Positions 53,992-63,347 of a stretch of DNA of 64,000 bases are shown one piece after another. Every line of letters starts with the position of its first letter. Within the stretch, counting starts at the first letter, position 1. The stretch covers positions 12,888 through 76,887 of the forward strand of contig CAYQXV010000010.1 in NCBI GenBank assembly GCA_964421675.1, read 5' to 3'. The notes under the pieces were generated by a model, which was not told where the DNA came from, ran no database searches, and was given only the letters and a program-made list of their open reading frames with translations. The stretch comes from CALLPQ01 sp964421675. Lineage in GTDB: Bacteria; Pseudomonadota; Alphaproteobacteria; Caulobacterales; Parvularculaceae. The position numbers and the translations under genes were made by a program.

Positions 53992-55056
53992 ATGCGCACA
54001 CGCTATATTCTGACGATTGACGGCGGCGGCGTGCGCGGTCTCGTGGCCGCGGTGCTGCTCGATGCGTTAGACGGTGAATTGCAAGCCGCTGGTCATGATG
54101 GTGCCATAAGCGATTGTTTTGACGTTATTGCGGGCACATCAACCGGGGCAATTATCGCCGCAGCGCTTGCCCTGCCCCAGATTGATAATGGCGAAAAACA
54201 GCTATTGCGCGGCCCTAGCGGACTGAGGGATCTGTATCGGCGTCAATCTCGGGTGATTTTCCCGCCGCGCGCGCTGCCCTTTTTGCCAATATTGGGCCGC
54301 TTGCGCCAACTTTTCGGCCCGCTTTATTCTGCCGCTCCCTTAAAAGGCCTATTGGATGCCGCCTTCGGCAATGCCAGCTTTATCAATCCGCGCCGAAACC
54401 TCCTCATCACCGCCTATTCTTTAGATCCAAGAGATGCCCTTTTTATGCGCGGCGGCCCTCATACCCCGCCGGGCGATGCGCTTTGTACCGGCGCTGTGAA
54501 AATAAGCGACGCTGTTTTAGCCTCCACCTCGGCCCCGACATTCTTTCCCCCGCATAAATTTTCTAATCCGCGAACCGGGGAAACCTTTTCTGCAATTGAT
54601 GGCGCCGTGTTCATTAATGATCCCACCATTGCTGGCTTTGCAGAAGGGCTAAGATTGTTCCCAGACGATGATATTAGAGTGATCTCAATCGGCACAGGCC
54701 GGATCGTGCAATCCATCCCGTTTGAGACCGCTAGGCGATGGGGATATCTTGGCTGGGTAAATCCGGGCGGGCGTTTTAGAACCCCGCTATTGTCTGCGAT
54801 TTCCGATGGTCAGGCGCGCGCGGTCAACGAACATATGAAAAAGCTCATTGGCGAGCGATATCAGCGTTTTGATTATGACCTCGCCAAAGGCTATGGGACG
54901 CCAACAATTGACGATTCCCGCCCATCCAATATCGCCGCCCTGGAGCGCGGTGCGTTAAAAATGGCAGAAGAAATGCGCCCAAGGCTAAGGGCCGTTGCCA
55001 AAGAGCTGGTAGCGACCCGAAAACGCCAGACAAACGAGCAATCGCGCGCGCTATAG
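53992..55056 (+). CDS. Patatin-like phospholipase
   Basis: Patatins hydrolyse acyl lipids with a Ser-Asp dyad. The 354-residue protein shows the oxyanion motif GGGVRG (11-16), nucleophile elbow GTSTG (Ser50) and the DGA motif (Asp203). No signal peptide or membrane segment is visible, so it should be cytosolic. It is similar in plan to CapV/patatin-type proteins, but no cyclase gene is near, so a CBASS role is not supported. It is transcribed against its neighbours. Confidence 0.9.
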   Translation: MRTRYILTIDGGGVRGLVAAVLLDALDGELQAAGHDGAISDCFDVIAGTSTGAIIAAALALPQIDNGEKQLLRGPSGLRDLYRRQSRVIFPPRALPFLPILGRLRQLFGPLYSAAPLKGLLDAAFGNASFINPRRNLLITAYSLDPRDALFMRGGPHTPPGDALCTGAVKISDAVLASTSAPTFFPPHKFSNPRTGETFSAIDGAVFINDPTIAGFAEGLRLFPDDDIRVISIGTGRIVQSIPFETARRWGYLGWVNPGGRFRTPLLSAISDGQARAVNEHMKKLIGERYQRFDYDLAKGYGTPTIDDSRPSNIAALERGALKMAEEMRPRLRAVAKELVATRKRQTNEQSRAL

Positions 55057-55381
55057 CGCCCTTTTTACGGCTGGATTCGCATTAACTATGGGGTTTTTCG
55101 AATGTCCCGAAAATCCCGGACATGACCAATTTGCGAACTTCTGTATTGATGATCGTACCACGGTTGTCGGCGCCGATGTTGCCCTGACAGTTGCGCTACA
55201 CAAATGACCGTGCTGCAGCCGATAGACCCTTCTCGGCTGATAGAGGGGGAGAGACCCTGGGGGGGGATTACTCCTCTTTCAAAGCCGCGATACTTTGCCC
55301 TTAAGTATCGCGGCTTTATTTATGGGGAACCCAAAACTTCATCGCATAATTTCAATTGATAAAGTGTCCGATCAAGATCGT
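55057..55381. other. Intergenic region between convergent patatin and MBL genes
   Basis: 325 bases without a gene. It contains a G-rich stretch (about 55246-55266) and a bidirectional terminator (55281-55322). No repeat or RNA gene is recognised in the remainder. Confidence 0.6.
55281..55322. terminator. Bidirectional terminator
   Basis: AAAGCCGCGATACTT and its exact complement form a perfect 15-bp stem around a seven-base loop. T-rich tails follow on the plus strand (TTTATTTAT) and T-containing sequence on the minus strand. It serves the plus-strand patatin gene and the minus-strand rlpA-to-MBL operon that converge here. Confidence 0.8.
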
Positions 55382-56236
55382 TTAGCGCTTCAATTCACTA
55401 ACCAACCGCATCCCATCATAAGCGGGGAGAACACCCGGCGGCACTTTTGCGCGCACCGCTTCATAATCCATTGTCACATGAAGGTTGGTTAAAACGCCCT
55501 GACGGGGCTGCATTTTCGCAATCCACTCAAGGGTCAAATCAAGATGAGCATGGGAGCCATGGGCTTTTTCCTGAAGCGCATCCACAATCCAGATATCCAA
55601 ATCACGCAGCTGGTCAAAGCTTGCCGCTGGCAAGTCCGCGACATCGCTTGAATAGGCAATATCACCGCACCTAAATCCGAGGGAATTTACCGAGCCATGA
55701 AATTGCACAAAGGGTGTGATCTCAAGCGGGCCCGCAGGTCCGTCTATAATTGCGGGGCGTCCATCCATGGGGATGATATGGCGATCAAGGATAGCCGGGT
55801 ACGGACTATCTTTTCTTTGTTCAAAACAATATCGAAATCGCTCCGGCAACTCACCGGCGGTGTCATCGTCAATCCACACCGATATGCGCTTGCGGTTTGC
55901 AATCGCCATCACCCGCAAATCATCAATACCGTGGCTTTGATCCGCATGGGCATGGGTAAACAGCACGCCATCAAGATGGGTACAGCCCGCCTGCAGCAAT
56001 TGCTCTCTCATATCCGGCGAGGTGTCGATCAAAGCGGTCGTTACATGATGCGGGTCGAAGCCATGGACTGGGTGGGCACGTTCAAACAGTAACGAACATC
56101 GTGTGCGCCGGTTTTTGGGATTTTCAGGGTCGCAATTGCCCCAATCTCCAAACCCATCCGCGCCGCCAGGTCTGGGCACGCCGCCAGACGACCCACAGCC
56201 TAAAATTGTGGCTCTAATTTTCGCTGCCTCACCCAC
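55382..56236 (-). CDS. Metallo-beta-lactamase-fold hydrolase (PhnP/RNase Z-like subfamily)
   Basis: The 284-residue protein belongs to the MBL superfamily. The metal motif reads THAHADQSHGIDDLR, where the last His of HxHxDH is Gln; I recall Gln here as normal for this alphaproteobacterial subfamily. The opening ATILGCGSSGGVPRPGG is typical of it. It overlaps tatD by eight bases and is the last gene of the cluster. Substrate unknown; phosphodiesters are likely from family knowledge. Confidence 0.87.
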   Translation of the reverse strand: MGEAAKIRATILGCGSSGGVPRPGGADGFGDWGNCDPENPKNRRTRCSLLFERAHPVHGFDPHHVTTALIDTSPDMREQLLQAGCTHLDGVLFTHAHADQSHGIDDLRVMAIANRKRISVWIDDDTAGELPERFRYCFEQRKDSPYPAILDRHIIPMDGRPAIIDGPAGPLEITPFVQFHGSVNSLGFRCGDIAYSSDVADLPAASFDQLRDLDIWIVDALQEKAHGSHAHLDLTLEWIAKMQPRQGVLTNLHVTMDYEAVRAKVPPGVLPAYDGMRLVSELKR

Positions 56237-57053
56237 AGGCCATATCCTTGTTTACAGCCTCATCATCGCGGATCGCGCGGGAGAATAATCGAAAGAAATT
56301 GTCGGTGGTCAATTCAGCAAACTGATCACTTTCAAGCTCCAGCATTGGTGCCAGATAATCCGCAATATGGGCAAGATATGCTGGTTCATTGCGCCGCCCG
56401 CGCATGGGCACCGGAGCCAAATAGGGGCAATCAGTCTCTATTATCAGCCGGTCTGGCGGTGTTATGCCGACAATGTCGCGCACGCTTGCCGCATTCTTAA
56501 AGGTAACTATTCCTGAAAAAGAAATATACCCTTGCATTTCAAGCGCGGCGCGCGCCAGTTTTTCCCCGCTTGTGTAACAATGAAGCAAAGGGACAAAGGT
56601 TTTTTTCGCAAAGGCTTTTTCCAACATGGATTGCATCAGATCATCTGCATCGCGAGTGTGGATGATCAGCGGTAAGCCGGTCTCCTGCGCAGCTTCGATA
56701 TGGGCGCTAAAGACTTTTTCCTGTGCACTGCGGTCAGAATATTCATAATAAAAATCAAGCCCGCATTCCCCTACCCCGATCACATCAGGCGATTGACACC
56801 GCTCAATAAGGTCGCGCGCCGTCAATGAGGGGGCATCTTTTGCATAGTGAGGGTGAACCCCAACCGAACGCCACATCCCTGCATATCGTTCAGCAATTTT
56901 GGCAATGGCATCGGTAGAACCAAGTTGATCGGAGATTGTCAGCATATAGCGCACGCCCGCATCGCGCGCGCGCGAGACAATTTCATCTATCTCGCCAATT
57001 TCATATTTATCAGAGTGAAGATTGACATGGCTGTCTACAAGAACGGATGACAT
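56229..57053 (-). CDS. TatD-family metal-dependent hydrolase
   Basis: TatD-type proteins are DNA exonucleases / deoxyribonucleases with a TIM barrel. The 274-residue protein has VGECGLDFYYEY, LHCYTSG and ETDCPYLAP with metal ligands. The N-terminal HxH motif (usual DSHCHL) reads DSHVNL, so the second His is Asn; E. coli TatD also departs here, so activity may be kept. It lies between holB and the MBL gene; metG, which often separates these genes in alphaproteobacteria, is absent. Confidence 0.9.
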   Translation of the reverse strand: MSSVLVDSHVNLHSDKYEIGEIDEIVSRARDAGVRYMLTISDQLGSTDAIAKIAERYAGMWRSVGVHPHYAKDAPSLTARDLIERCQSPDVIGVGECGLDFYYEYSDRSAQEKVFSAHIEAAQETGLPLIIHTRDADDLMQSMLEKAFAKKTFVPLLHCYTSGEKLARAALEMQGYISFSGIVTFKNAASVRDIVGITPPDRLIIETDCPYLAPVPMRGRRNEPAYLAHIADYLAPMLELESDQFAELTTDNFFRLFSRAIRDDEAVNKDMACG

Positions 57054-57078
57054 TGAAAACTCTTTATACAGAAATACA

Positions 57079-58107
57079 TCATTGTGAATTTAAAGCGCGC
57101 GATAAATCATATCCCATCGCTTCAATCATTGCCGGGCGATCCAAATTTAGCGCCTCGCCTCGCCGAACAAGCTGCGATAACTGCTCCCACCCGGCAAGAT
57201 ATTGTAGCGGCGCTATGCGATCATCAGCAAGGGCATATTCTTTTGCGCGGATCGCAAGATTGGAAAGGACCGTCGAACAGAAAATTCTCCAGCGATTTTC
57301 ATCAACGCGTGCGCCATAGCGTGCCGAGATAATCCCAACATCAGGTCCGTCTTTGGCAAGCTCGATAAAACGTCTTGCATCCTCCAACGCGCCGAGCCCA
57401 TCGCCAAGAACAAGTTCCAGCGCATATCCGGGAGCACCGCGCGCAGCCTTTGCCGCCTGGCTCGCCTCATCCAGCGTGCACCCACTCTCGCGTTGAACAA
57501 ATGTCGATATCTCATCGCGGTCAACGGGTTTTAACTGCAAGGAGCGACAGCGCGAGCGCAAGGTCGCAAGCAAGCGCCCGGGCGCATGGGCAAGCAGTAA
57601 CAAAAGCGTATTTTCCGGGGGCTCCTCCAACACTTTCAACAGCGCATTGGCGGCATTGGTATTCATCTCATCGGCGGCATCAACAATGGCCACGCGCGCG
57701 CCAGTTCCAGAGGCCGTATGTGTCAGAAATTGTGTGAGCCCCCTGATTTGATCAACGGAGATATCGGCCTTAAACCGGCTTTTCTTTTCATCAAATGCGC
57801 GCTGCACAATATGTAAGTCAGGATGCCCAAAACTTGCAACTTGTCTGAATGTCGCCGTGCCAGGATCAACATCAAGGCTGCCATTGTTGATATTAGCATT
57901 ATCAGTCGGTTGCGCCCCGGATAACAAAACACGGGCAAGCCTTGCCGCAAGGGTTGCTTTCCCCACGCCGCGGGGCCCCGCAAAAATCCAACCATGGTGC
58001 ATGTCACCATTTTTTATTTGCCGGCACAATTGGCGTTCAATTTCACCATGCCCGATGAGGTTTTGGCGTTCATAGGGAGATATTGTTAGTGAGAGCGTAT
58101 CATCCAT
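57079..58107 (-). CDS. holB: DNA polymerase III subunit delta'
   Basis: Delta' is the stator of the clamp loader. The 342-residue protein has an AAA+ fold with GPRGVGKATLAARL, the SRC region RSRCRSLQLKP and the C-terminal collar domain. ATG 58107 (MDDTLSLTISPY) overlaps the tmk end by eight bases; the TTG at 58128 is a less likely start. Confidence 0.93.
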   Translation of the reverse strand: MDDTLSLTISPYERQNLIGHGEIERQLCRQIKNGDMHHGWIFAGPRGVGKATLAARLARVLLSGAQPTDNANINNGSLDVDPGTATFRQVASFGHPDLHIVQRAFDEKKSRFKADISVDQIRGLTQFLTHTASGTGARVAIVDAADEMNTNAANALLKVLEEPPENTLLLLLAHAPGRLLATLRSRCRSLQLKPVDRDEISTFVQRESGCTLDEASQAAKAARGAPGYALELVLGDGLGALEDARRFIELAKDGPDVGIISARYGARVDENRWRIFCSTVLSNLAIRAKEYALADDRIAPLQYLAGWEQLSQLVRRGEALNLDRPAMIEAMGYDLSRALNSQ

Positions 58108-58741
58108 GGGCGCCCCGGCGATCGTCAAATTCCCCTAAAATACGGGTACTGATGACTTCAATCTCATCGCTCGCATCAATAACCACACACCGCTCTGGAT
58201 TGCCTTTTGCGATGGCAAGAAAAGCAGCCCCGACACGGTCTTGGAAATCCTGACCCTTTTCTTCAAATCTGGTTTCGTCGCCATCGCGCGCGCCGGTGCG
58301 CGCAAGACCCAGATCGTCAGGCAAAGTGAGCACGAATGTCACATCAGGGCGGACATCACCAATCGCCAGCTCTTGAGCCGTTGTCACGTGGGCCTCCCCA
58401 AGCCCGCCAGCGAGCCCTTGATAGGCCATGGTGGAATCGAAAAAGCGGTCGCACAGCACAATCGCCCCCTTCTTCAGGGCAGGCTCAATGGTTTTTTCCC
58501 AATGGTCGCGGCGCGCCGCCATCACCAATAATAGCTCTGTCATCGCAGACCATCGCGCGCTATCGCCCTTCACAAGCAAGGCCCTGATTTCCTCTGCCCC
58601 CGTTGAGCCGCCCGGCTCACGGGTGACGACAACATCCTCGCCGCGGTTTTTGAGTGTCTGGGCAAGGCGCTCTATCTGGGTTGATTTTCCAACGCCGTCG
58701 CCGCCTTCAAAGGTTACAAAAAAGCCCCGCTCTTTGCTCAC
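58100..58741 (-). CDS. tmk: Thymidylate kinase
   Basis: It phosphorylates dTMP to dTDP. The 213-residue protein has the P-loop FEGGDGVGKSTQ, the DR[FY] motif CDRFFDSTMAYQG and TREPGGSTGAEEIR. Both ends overlap neighbours (4 bases with dacC stop, 8 bases with holB start), so translation of the three is coupled. Confidence 0.97.
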   Translation of the reverse strand: MSKERGFFVTFEGGDGVGKSTQIERLAQTLKNRGEDVVVTREPGGSTGAEEIRALLVKGDSARWSAMTELLLVMAARRDHWEKTIEPALKKGAIVLCDRFFDSTMAYQGLAGGLGEAHVTTAQELAIGDVRPDVTFVLTLPDDLGLARTGARDGDETRFEEKGQDFQDRVGAAFLAIAKGNPERCVVIDASDEIEVISTRILGEFDDRRGAHG

Positions 58742-60027
58742 CGGCCTGCTCCCTGCCCCGCGCTGCGCTGATCTTGCGCTTCCGGTTTCAGCAACAATTT
58801 ACGAGCCGCCAGACCAATCTTACCGAGCCAGCCCATTTCTTCGACGCTATTGGCGGCAAATAATGGGTAATCTCTGGGCTCGCGACCCGGCACCTCTACG
58901 CGCAAATATCCGATTTGCTGGTCGGGCAAAACCGGCGCAGAAATAGGGCCTTCATAAACAGCGGTTGCTTTGACTTTGTTCACCAGACTTTTATGGATGA
59001 TGAAATCAATCACTTCCCCGGTCACTAACGGGACCTGTTTGGCTTTGCCTTTAAAAATTTCTGCGTTGGCAATTTCATCCCCCGGCCTAAAGAAAATATG
59101 GTGGCTGAAATCATCAAATGAAATTCGCATTAACCGGCGGGCCTCGCGCAATCGCTCATTTGCGCTATCGGTACCGCCAATCACAATGATGCGGCGCTGA
59201 TTGCCAATTTTTGCCGACCCGACAACGCCATATCCGGCTTCTTCAGTATGCCCCGTTTTTAATCCATCCGCCCCATCAAAAGCCCTCAACAAGGGATTGC
59301 GATTTTCCTGAGTAATTTTCGACCAGGTAAATTCGCGCTCATTAAATATCGCATAATATTCAGGAAACTCGCGAATAATTTTCTCCGCAAGCCTGGCAAG
59401 ATCCATCATGCTCATGCGCTGTAACGGGTCAGGCCATCCGGTGGCGTTAGCAAATGTGGAATTTACCAACCCCCATTCGCGCGCCTTTTGGTTCATAAGC
59501 TCCGCAAACGCGCTCTCAGAACCTGAAATATTTTCCGCAAGCACAATAGCGGCATCATTACCAGACTGGATAATCAGCCCTCGGAGCAAGTTTTCAACCG
59601 TAATTTCCGTGTCTACCAATACCCACATTTTTGAGCCTTGCCATTGCCAGGCTTTTTTAGAGACGCGGAACGGGCTATCGAGGGCGATCTCACCCTTTTG
59701 GAGTTTTTCAAACACGATCGCCGCCGTCATCAGTTTACTCATGGAGGCGGGCGCGGTTGGCTCGTTTGCGCGTTTAGAAAATAAAACCTCGCCGGTCTCA
59801 AAATCGGTGATCACCGCAAAGTCTGCTTTTGTTTCAATCGGCACAGCGTTCGACTGGGCCAAACCATGGGGAAGCCACACGCTTAAAAATAAGACCGCCA
59901 GAGACATTACTGCGAGACGCGCCCGCACCCGGCCGCCCACTGCACCAATTAGCGGAAGAATAGCGCGCTCACTTGAACCCTTAAGGGCCAATTTATTATC
60001 GCCTTGAAACAACAGGTTACGTAACAA
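58738..60027 (-). CDS. D-alanyl-D-alanine carboxypeptidase (PBP5/6 type)
   Basis: It trims the terminal D-Ala of peptidoglycan. The penicillin-binding motifs are SMSK (SxxK), SGN (SxN) and KTG (KTGHTEEAG), followed by the PBP5 C-terminal domain. The start is uncertain. TTG 60027 has GGAG at 11 bases but gives a leader of about 57 residues before AQ-SN. A GTG at 59928 would give a textbook signal peptide (RARLAVMSLAVLFLSVW...GLAQ). It follows rlpA by 34 bases. Confidence 0.9.
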   Translation of the reverse strand: MLRNLLFQGDNKLALKGSSERAILPLIGAVGGRVRARLAVMSLAVLFLSVWLPHGLAQSNAVPIETKADFAVITDFETGEVLFSKRANEPTAPASMSKLMTAAIVFEKLQKGEIALDSPFRVSKKAWQWQGSKMWVLVDTEITVENLLRGLIIQSGNDAAIVLAENISGSESAFAELMNQKAREWGLVNSTFANATGWPDPLQRMSMMDLARLAEKIIREFPEYYAIFNEREFTWSKITQENRNPLLRAFDGADGLKTGHTEEAGYGVVGSAKIGNQRRIIVIGGTDSANERLREARRLMRISFDDFSHHIFFRPGDEIANAEIFKGKAKQVPLVTGEVIDFIIHKSLVNKVKATAVYEGPISAPVLPDQQIGYLRVEVPGREPRDYPLFAANSVEEMGWLGKIGLAARKLLLKPEAQDQRSAGQGAGR

Positions 60028-60061
60028 TTTTTACTAAACTCCAAGATTGTCGCCTCGCCTT

Positions 60062-61192
60062 CTACCATGAGGTGACGGCGCGTATCCATGCATCACGGTA
60101 GCCAGCATTTTGCAAGGCATTTAACGTTTGTTGTGCATCCGCGGCCCGGTTATAGGGCCCCATATAAACCCGATAAAGCGAACCGCCCGACGGCAGGTTC
60201 ACAGACTGTGTGAAAACTGGGCCAGATTGCTGCAAGCGTTGGCGAACAAGCTGGGCTCTATTGATGTCTTTATAAGCGCCGACCTGAATTTCGTAGCGCT
60301 CAGTAGCAGGCGGGCGGGCAATGCCGGTTGGCGATGCGTTGGCGCGTTGCGGCAAAGTCGCCGGCTGTCCGCCTGTAAAGGGACGATTGGGCGGCACTGG
60401 CTGTTGCGGCCCGCGCGACGGTATCGGCGCTCGGCTATTGCTGAGCCCTTGGCGGGCCAATAGCTCCTCAATGTTTTGAGCCGGGTTTGCCGCTTGTGTG
60501 CGCCCAGAATTTTGTGCCGAAGAGGCAATGTCAGACGCCCCGCCTTGACGCGAACGACGGCTTGACCGGCGCGAACGAGACAGCTCCGCCTCCATCGCTG
60601 AAATGCCGCGGCGATCATTTAGACGCACCAAGGCCAGCTCTAGATTGGCAGGCCGGATAAAGCGCACATCAACATTCGCCGTGCCGCGATTGCGAAAACC
60701 AAGCTTGGTCGCCGCCGCTTCCGATAAATCGATAATCCTGTCCTTGGCAAAGGGGCCGCGATCATTCACCCGCACAATCACTTTGCGACCATTATCCAGA
60801 TTGTGAACCTCCACAATTGACGGCATCGGCAAAGTTCTATGGGCAGCGGTCAGCGCATTTTTATCAAACAATTCCCCGTTCGCCGTCGGCTTGCCATTGA
60901 AATTTGGCCCATACCAGGACGCAACGCCAATCTCGCGATATTGCTCATCAACCGCCGGATAATACCAAAGGCCCTGAATTTGATAGGGATTTCCAACTTT
61001 ATAATGGGGCTTAACACCCGGTTGCGAACCGATAACGCCCGGCCCGCCCGTGCTTGTACAAGCGGATAATAACGCAAGGCCCATGGCGAGAAAACAAAGC
61101 CGGAGCCGCGAAAGCCCACGCCCCGCAAGATTAGCCCCCGCAATCCCAGATAGAGTTTGCGGCCCCTCCCCAAATGCGTTCCGATTAGGCAT
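60062..61192 (-). CDS. rlpA: RlpA-family septal ring lytic transglycosylase, lipoprotein with SPOR domain
   Basis: RlpA cleaves peptidoglycan glycan strands lacking stem peptides at the septum. The 376-residue protein has a lipobox LLSAC, a double-psi beta-barrel (about 85-180) with ASWYGPNFNGKPTANGE and VRVNDRGPF containing the catalytic Asp, a Ser/Arg/Pro-rich linker (about 200-300) and a C-terminal SPOR domain (about 303-376). ATG 61192 has GGAGG five bases upstream. It heads the rlpA-dacC-tmk-holB-tatD-MBL run. Confidence 0.93.
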   Translation of the reverse strand: MPNRNAFGEGPQTLSGIAGANLAGRGLSRLRLCFLAMGLALLSACTSTGGPGVIGSQPGVKPHYKVGNPYQIQGLWYYPAVDEQYREIGVASWYGPNFNGKPTANGELFDKNALTAAHRTLPMPSIVEVHNLDNGRKVIVRVNDRGPFAKDRIIDLSEAAATKLGFRNRGTANVDVRFIRPANLELALVRLNDRRGISAMEAELSRSRRSSRRSRQGGASDIASSAQNSGRTQAANPAQNIEELLARQGLSNSRAPIPSRGPQQPVPPNRPFTGGQPATLPQRANASPTGIARPPATERYEIQVGAYKDINRAQLVRQRLQQSGPVFTQSVNLPSGGSLYRVYMGPYNRAADAQQTLNALQNAGYRDAWIRAVTSW

Positions 61193-61461
61193 GCGATCCT
61201 CCACTAATGGCGTTCAAATACGAACAGGCGCAAATGGGCGCTTTGGGGCCGAAAGGCTGTCATGATCAGCCAGACGGGTCCCGATACCATTTTCCCGAGC
61301 CATAACTCTATGTGACTCGCCCCAAGGCAACAATATCCTCATGCAAGAAGTGGAAATCAAAACCGCCCAGGCAAATTTCTTTGAAAACTGTCTCTTGCGA
61401 TTCCAGAAAACCTGCTTATGAACAGGGGCAGCGACGGCCTTACCTATAGACGTCCCCTTGC

Positions 61462-61549
61462 GGAGGGGTGGCAGAGTGGTCGAATGCGGCGGTCTTGAAA
61501 ACCGTTGGGCTTCACGGTCCCGGGGGTTCGAATCCCTCCCCCTCCGCCA
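61462..61549 (+). tRNA. tRNA-Ser (anticodon UGA)
   Basis: The 88-base sequence folds as a class II tRNA: acceptor GGAGGGG pairs with CCCCTCC, discriminator G, encoded CCA, T-loop TTCGAAT, a long variable arm and an anticodon loop CTTGAAA giving anticodon TGA for UCA serine codons. A T-rich segment follows. Antisense open frames across it encode the well-known spurious RDSNPR-type peptide and are not genes. Confidence 0.97.
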
Positions 61550-61553
61550 GCTT

Positions 61554-61612
61554 TTTATCTCGCGGCGCGAAGAAGCGCCTCCGGTAGGTCGGCCTGAGCA
61601 GCCGGGATGCGG
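61554..61612. repeat. Direct repeat, left copy, next to tRNA-Ser
   Basis: A 24-base block (61554-61577, beginning TTTATCTCGCGGCGCGA) and a 12-base block GCCGGGATGCGG (61601-61612), 23 bases apart, recur at 63865-63923 with one mismatch in each block and the same spacing. It starts five bases after the tRNA CCA end, as an attachment-site remnant would. A dispersed repeat is the alternative. Confidence 0.7.
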
Positions 61613-61760
61613 CCGCACCCTTGGGTTGCGGTGAAAATCTTCCTTAATCTTCCCATTTAGACGTGCGAGAATTTCAATGATACACTTTGCTCAAATGACC
61701 GAGCTAATGTTATGTATTTACCACCCTATAACCACAGAACGATAACGCACTAAGCTGTGT

Positions 61761-63347
61761 TTATTTTCCGGTTTTGGTAGAGTATGGAAAATTATTCATC
61801 AATGTTGTGGTTGGATCGTTTCGGGTTATTTTAACTCGCAAGTTACCTTCATTACCTACATATCGGCGAACATCCGCCGCATCAGCAATAATTTCGTTAC
61901 GTTCAACTTCATCTCTAGTGAGCGTTAGCGCGGCTTCATCATCGGTTGATTGCGCATTTGTATCTTGCGATTGATAGCGCCAATCATCCCAGCTGTCATC
62001 ATTGGAGTTTTCTGGCTTCTTTCCAAATTCAGTAAAGTGTTGCAACAGATTATAGTCACGAACTGAATGGACGCCTATCACTGACAAAGTTTCTATCACT
62101 GATCTTTTCTTATGAGTTTTAAGAGCATTGATAATTGAAACAACACAAATATTTGCCAGCTTTTTGTAAGTACGCGCCGCATGTTGCGAGAAGAACAAAC
62201 CTGCAATGCTGGTACCACCAACATATGCTCCAAGCCCAACTAGCACCGAGAATACGAGATCCCGATTACTTGGCGCAGAAAATGTAGCGTACGCAGTGAC
62301 GAGCAGTAATAATATTGCACACCCCAGAATTATGTATTGTGTAGGCATCCTCAAACGACCGACTTGGCGTTTTCTACGCTTCCAGGCAAACAAAAGCATT
62401 AACGAAACAATTGTGATCAGTAGAGCAATCTGTCCCCAGACAATAATCAGCACAAAATCACTTGACATTTTGGGTGATGTAACAAGTACATACAAACCAG
62501 ATAGCAATAGAAACACGGCGCTACCGCCAAATATTAGGTAATCAAGGAAACGAGGAAAAATCCGATTCCAAAAGATATTTTTTGGTAGTTCCCGTTCATT
62601 CATCACGTCATTGAAGTACTCATTCCATTCATTGCGAAGATAAAAAGGAATGCGTTCCAATATACGCCAATTTTTCATTGTCTTGCGAATGCCGTCACGA
62701 ACCCGCTCTGCCCCCTCATCATCTGTTGCATTATCTTTGAGTAAGTCTTTGCCATCATTCAATCCACCGATGATGCCATCAACCATCGTATTTATTTCAA
62801 TCGCCAAATCTCTTGTATATCGCCCCACAGCTCCCAAATATTTATTATGGTAATTATTAAGTTTATTCTCAGATGACTTATAAAATAGATCGATAAAAGG
62901 CAGAACAAAACTGCCCAAAATCCCGAAGAAAATTGACTGACTGGCGATAATTTCGCTGTAACGAACAACATCTGAAGGAAAAATATTTGAATCTGCGAAT
63001 TGACACACCAATATGATCAGCAATGAGAGCCCCATACCAATCATCAACCGCCCCGCAATATTCATATAGTAATATAAGCGGCGTAACGTTGCCAGGGATC
63101 CAAATTTCATCATCACGTCTAAAGTCGCGAAGTTTTTTATTTCCCCCTCAATGATAGGGCAACCCATCCAACGCTTCTTTGCCTGATTAACAATTCCTCG
63201 AACTTCTTCACGTATTTCTGCGCGAACAACATCTCTATCATAACCAGCGATTACTTGAGAGGCGTTAACTTTTTGATTGTCATCGATTTTTTCAGAGCTT
63301 GCCCAAGATTTTTGCACATCTAAATCATTATTATACAAAGACTCCAC
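61761..63347 (-). CDS. Orphan multi-pass membrane protein
   Basis: I do not recognise this 528-residue protein. It has a soluble N-terminus (1-95), two hydrophobic segments (about 101-118 and 137-156), a central hydrophilic helical region (157-265), four more segments (about 268-290, 298-322, 337-356 and 364-386) and a hydrophilic, acidic C-terminus (387-528). It starts at GTG 63347 with GGGGA upstream. Its DNA is more AT-rich than the neighbours, and it is the only gene between the two direct repeats beside tRNA-Ser. Transfer is likely; a role in sensing or defence is a guess. Confidence 0.75.
   Translation of the reverse strand: MESLYNNDLDVQKSWASSEKIDDNQKVNASQVIAGYDRDVVRAEIREEVRGIVNQAKKRWMGCPIIEGEIKNFATLDVMMKFGSLATLRRLYYYMNIAGRLMIGMGLSLLIILVCQFADSNIFPSDVVRYSEIIASQSIFFGILGSFVLPFIDLFYKSSENKLNNYHNKYLGAVGRYTRDLAIEINTMVDGIIGGLNDGKDLLKDNATDDEGAERVRDGIRKTMKNWRILERIPFYLRNEWNEYFNDVMNERELPKNIFWNRIFPRFLDYLIFGGSAVFLLLSGLYVLVTSPKMSSDFVLIIVWGQIALLITIVSLMLLFAWKRRKRQVGRLRMPTQYIILGCAILLLLVTAYATFSAPSNRDLVFSVLVGLGAYVGGTSIAGLFFSQHAARTYKKLANICVVSIINALKTHKKRSVIETLSVIGVHSVRDYNLLQHFTEFGKKPENSNDDSWDDWRYQSQDTNAQSTDDEAALTLTRDEVERNEIIADAADVRRYVGNEGNLRVKITRNDPTTTLMNNFPYSTKTGK

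Noticed and set aside
53992..55056. Patatin as a CBASS effector
   Set aside because: No cyclic-nucleotide synthase, Cap2/Cap3 or other CBASS gene is nearby.
55382..56236. Loss of a metal ligand in the MBL protein (HxHxDQ)
   Set aside because: Gln at this place is, as far as I recall, usual in this alphaproteobacterial subfamily, so it is not evidence of inactivation.
61214..61618. 134-residue minus-strand frame with an RDSNPRD segment
   Set aside because: It runs antisense across tRNA-Ser; this peptide is a familiar artefact of tRNA genes.
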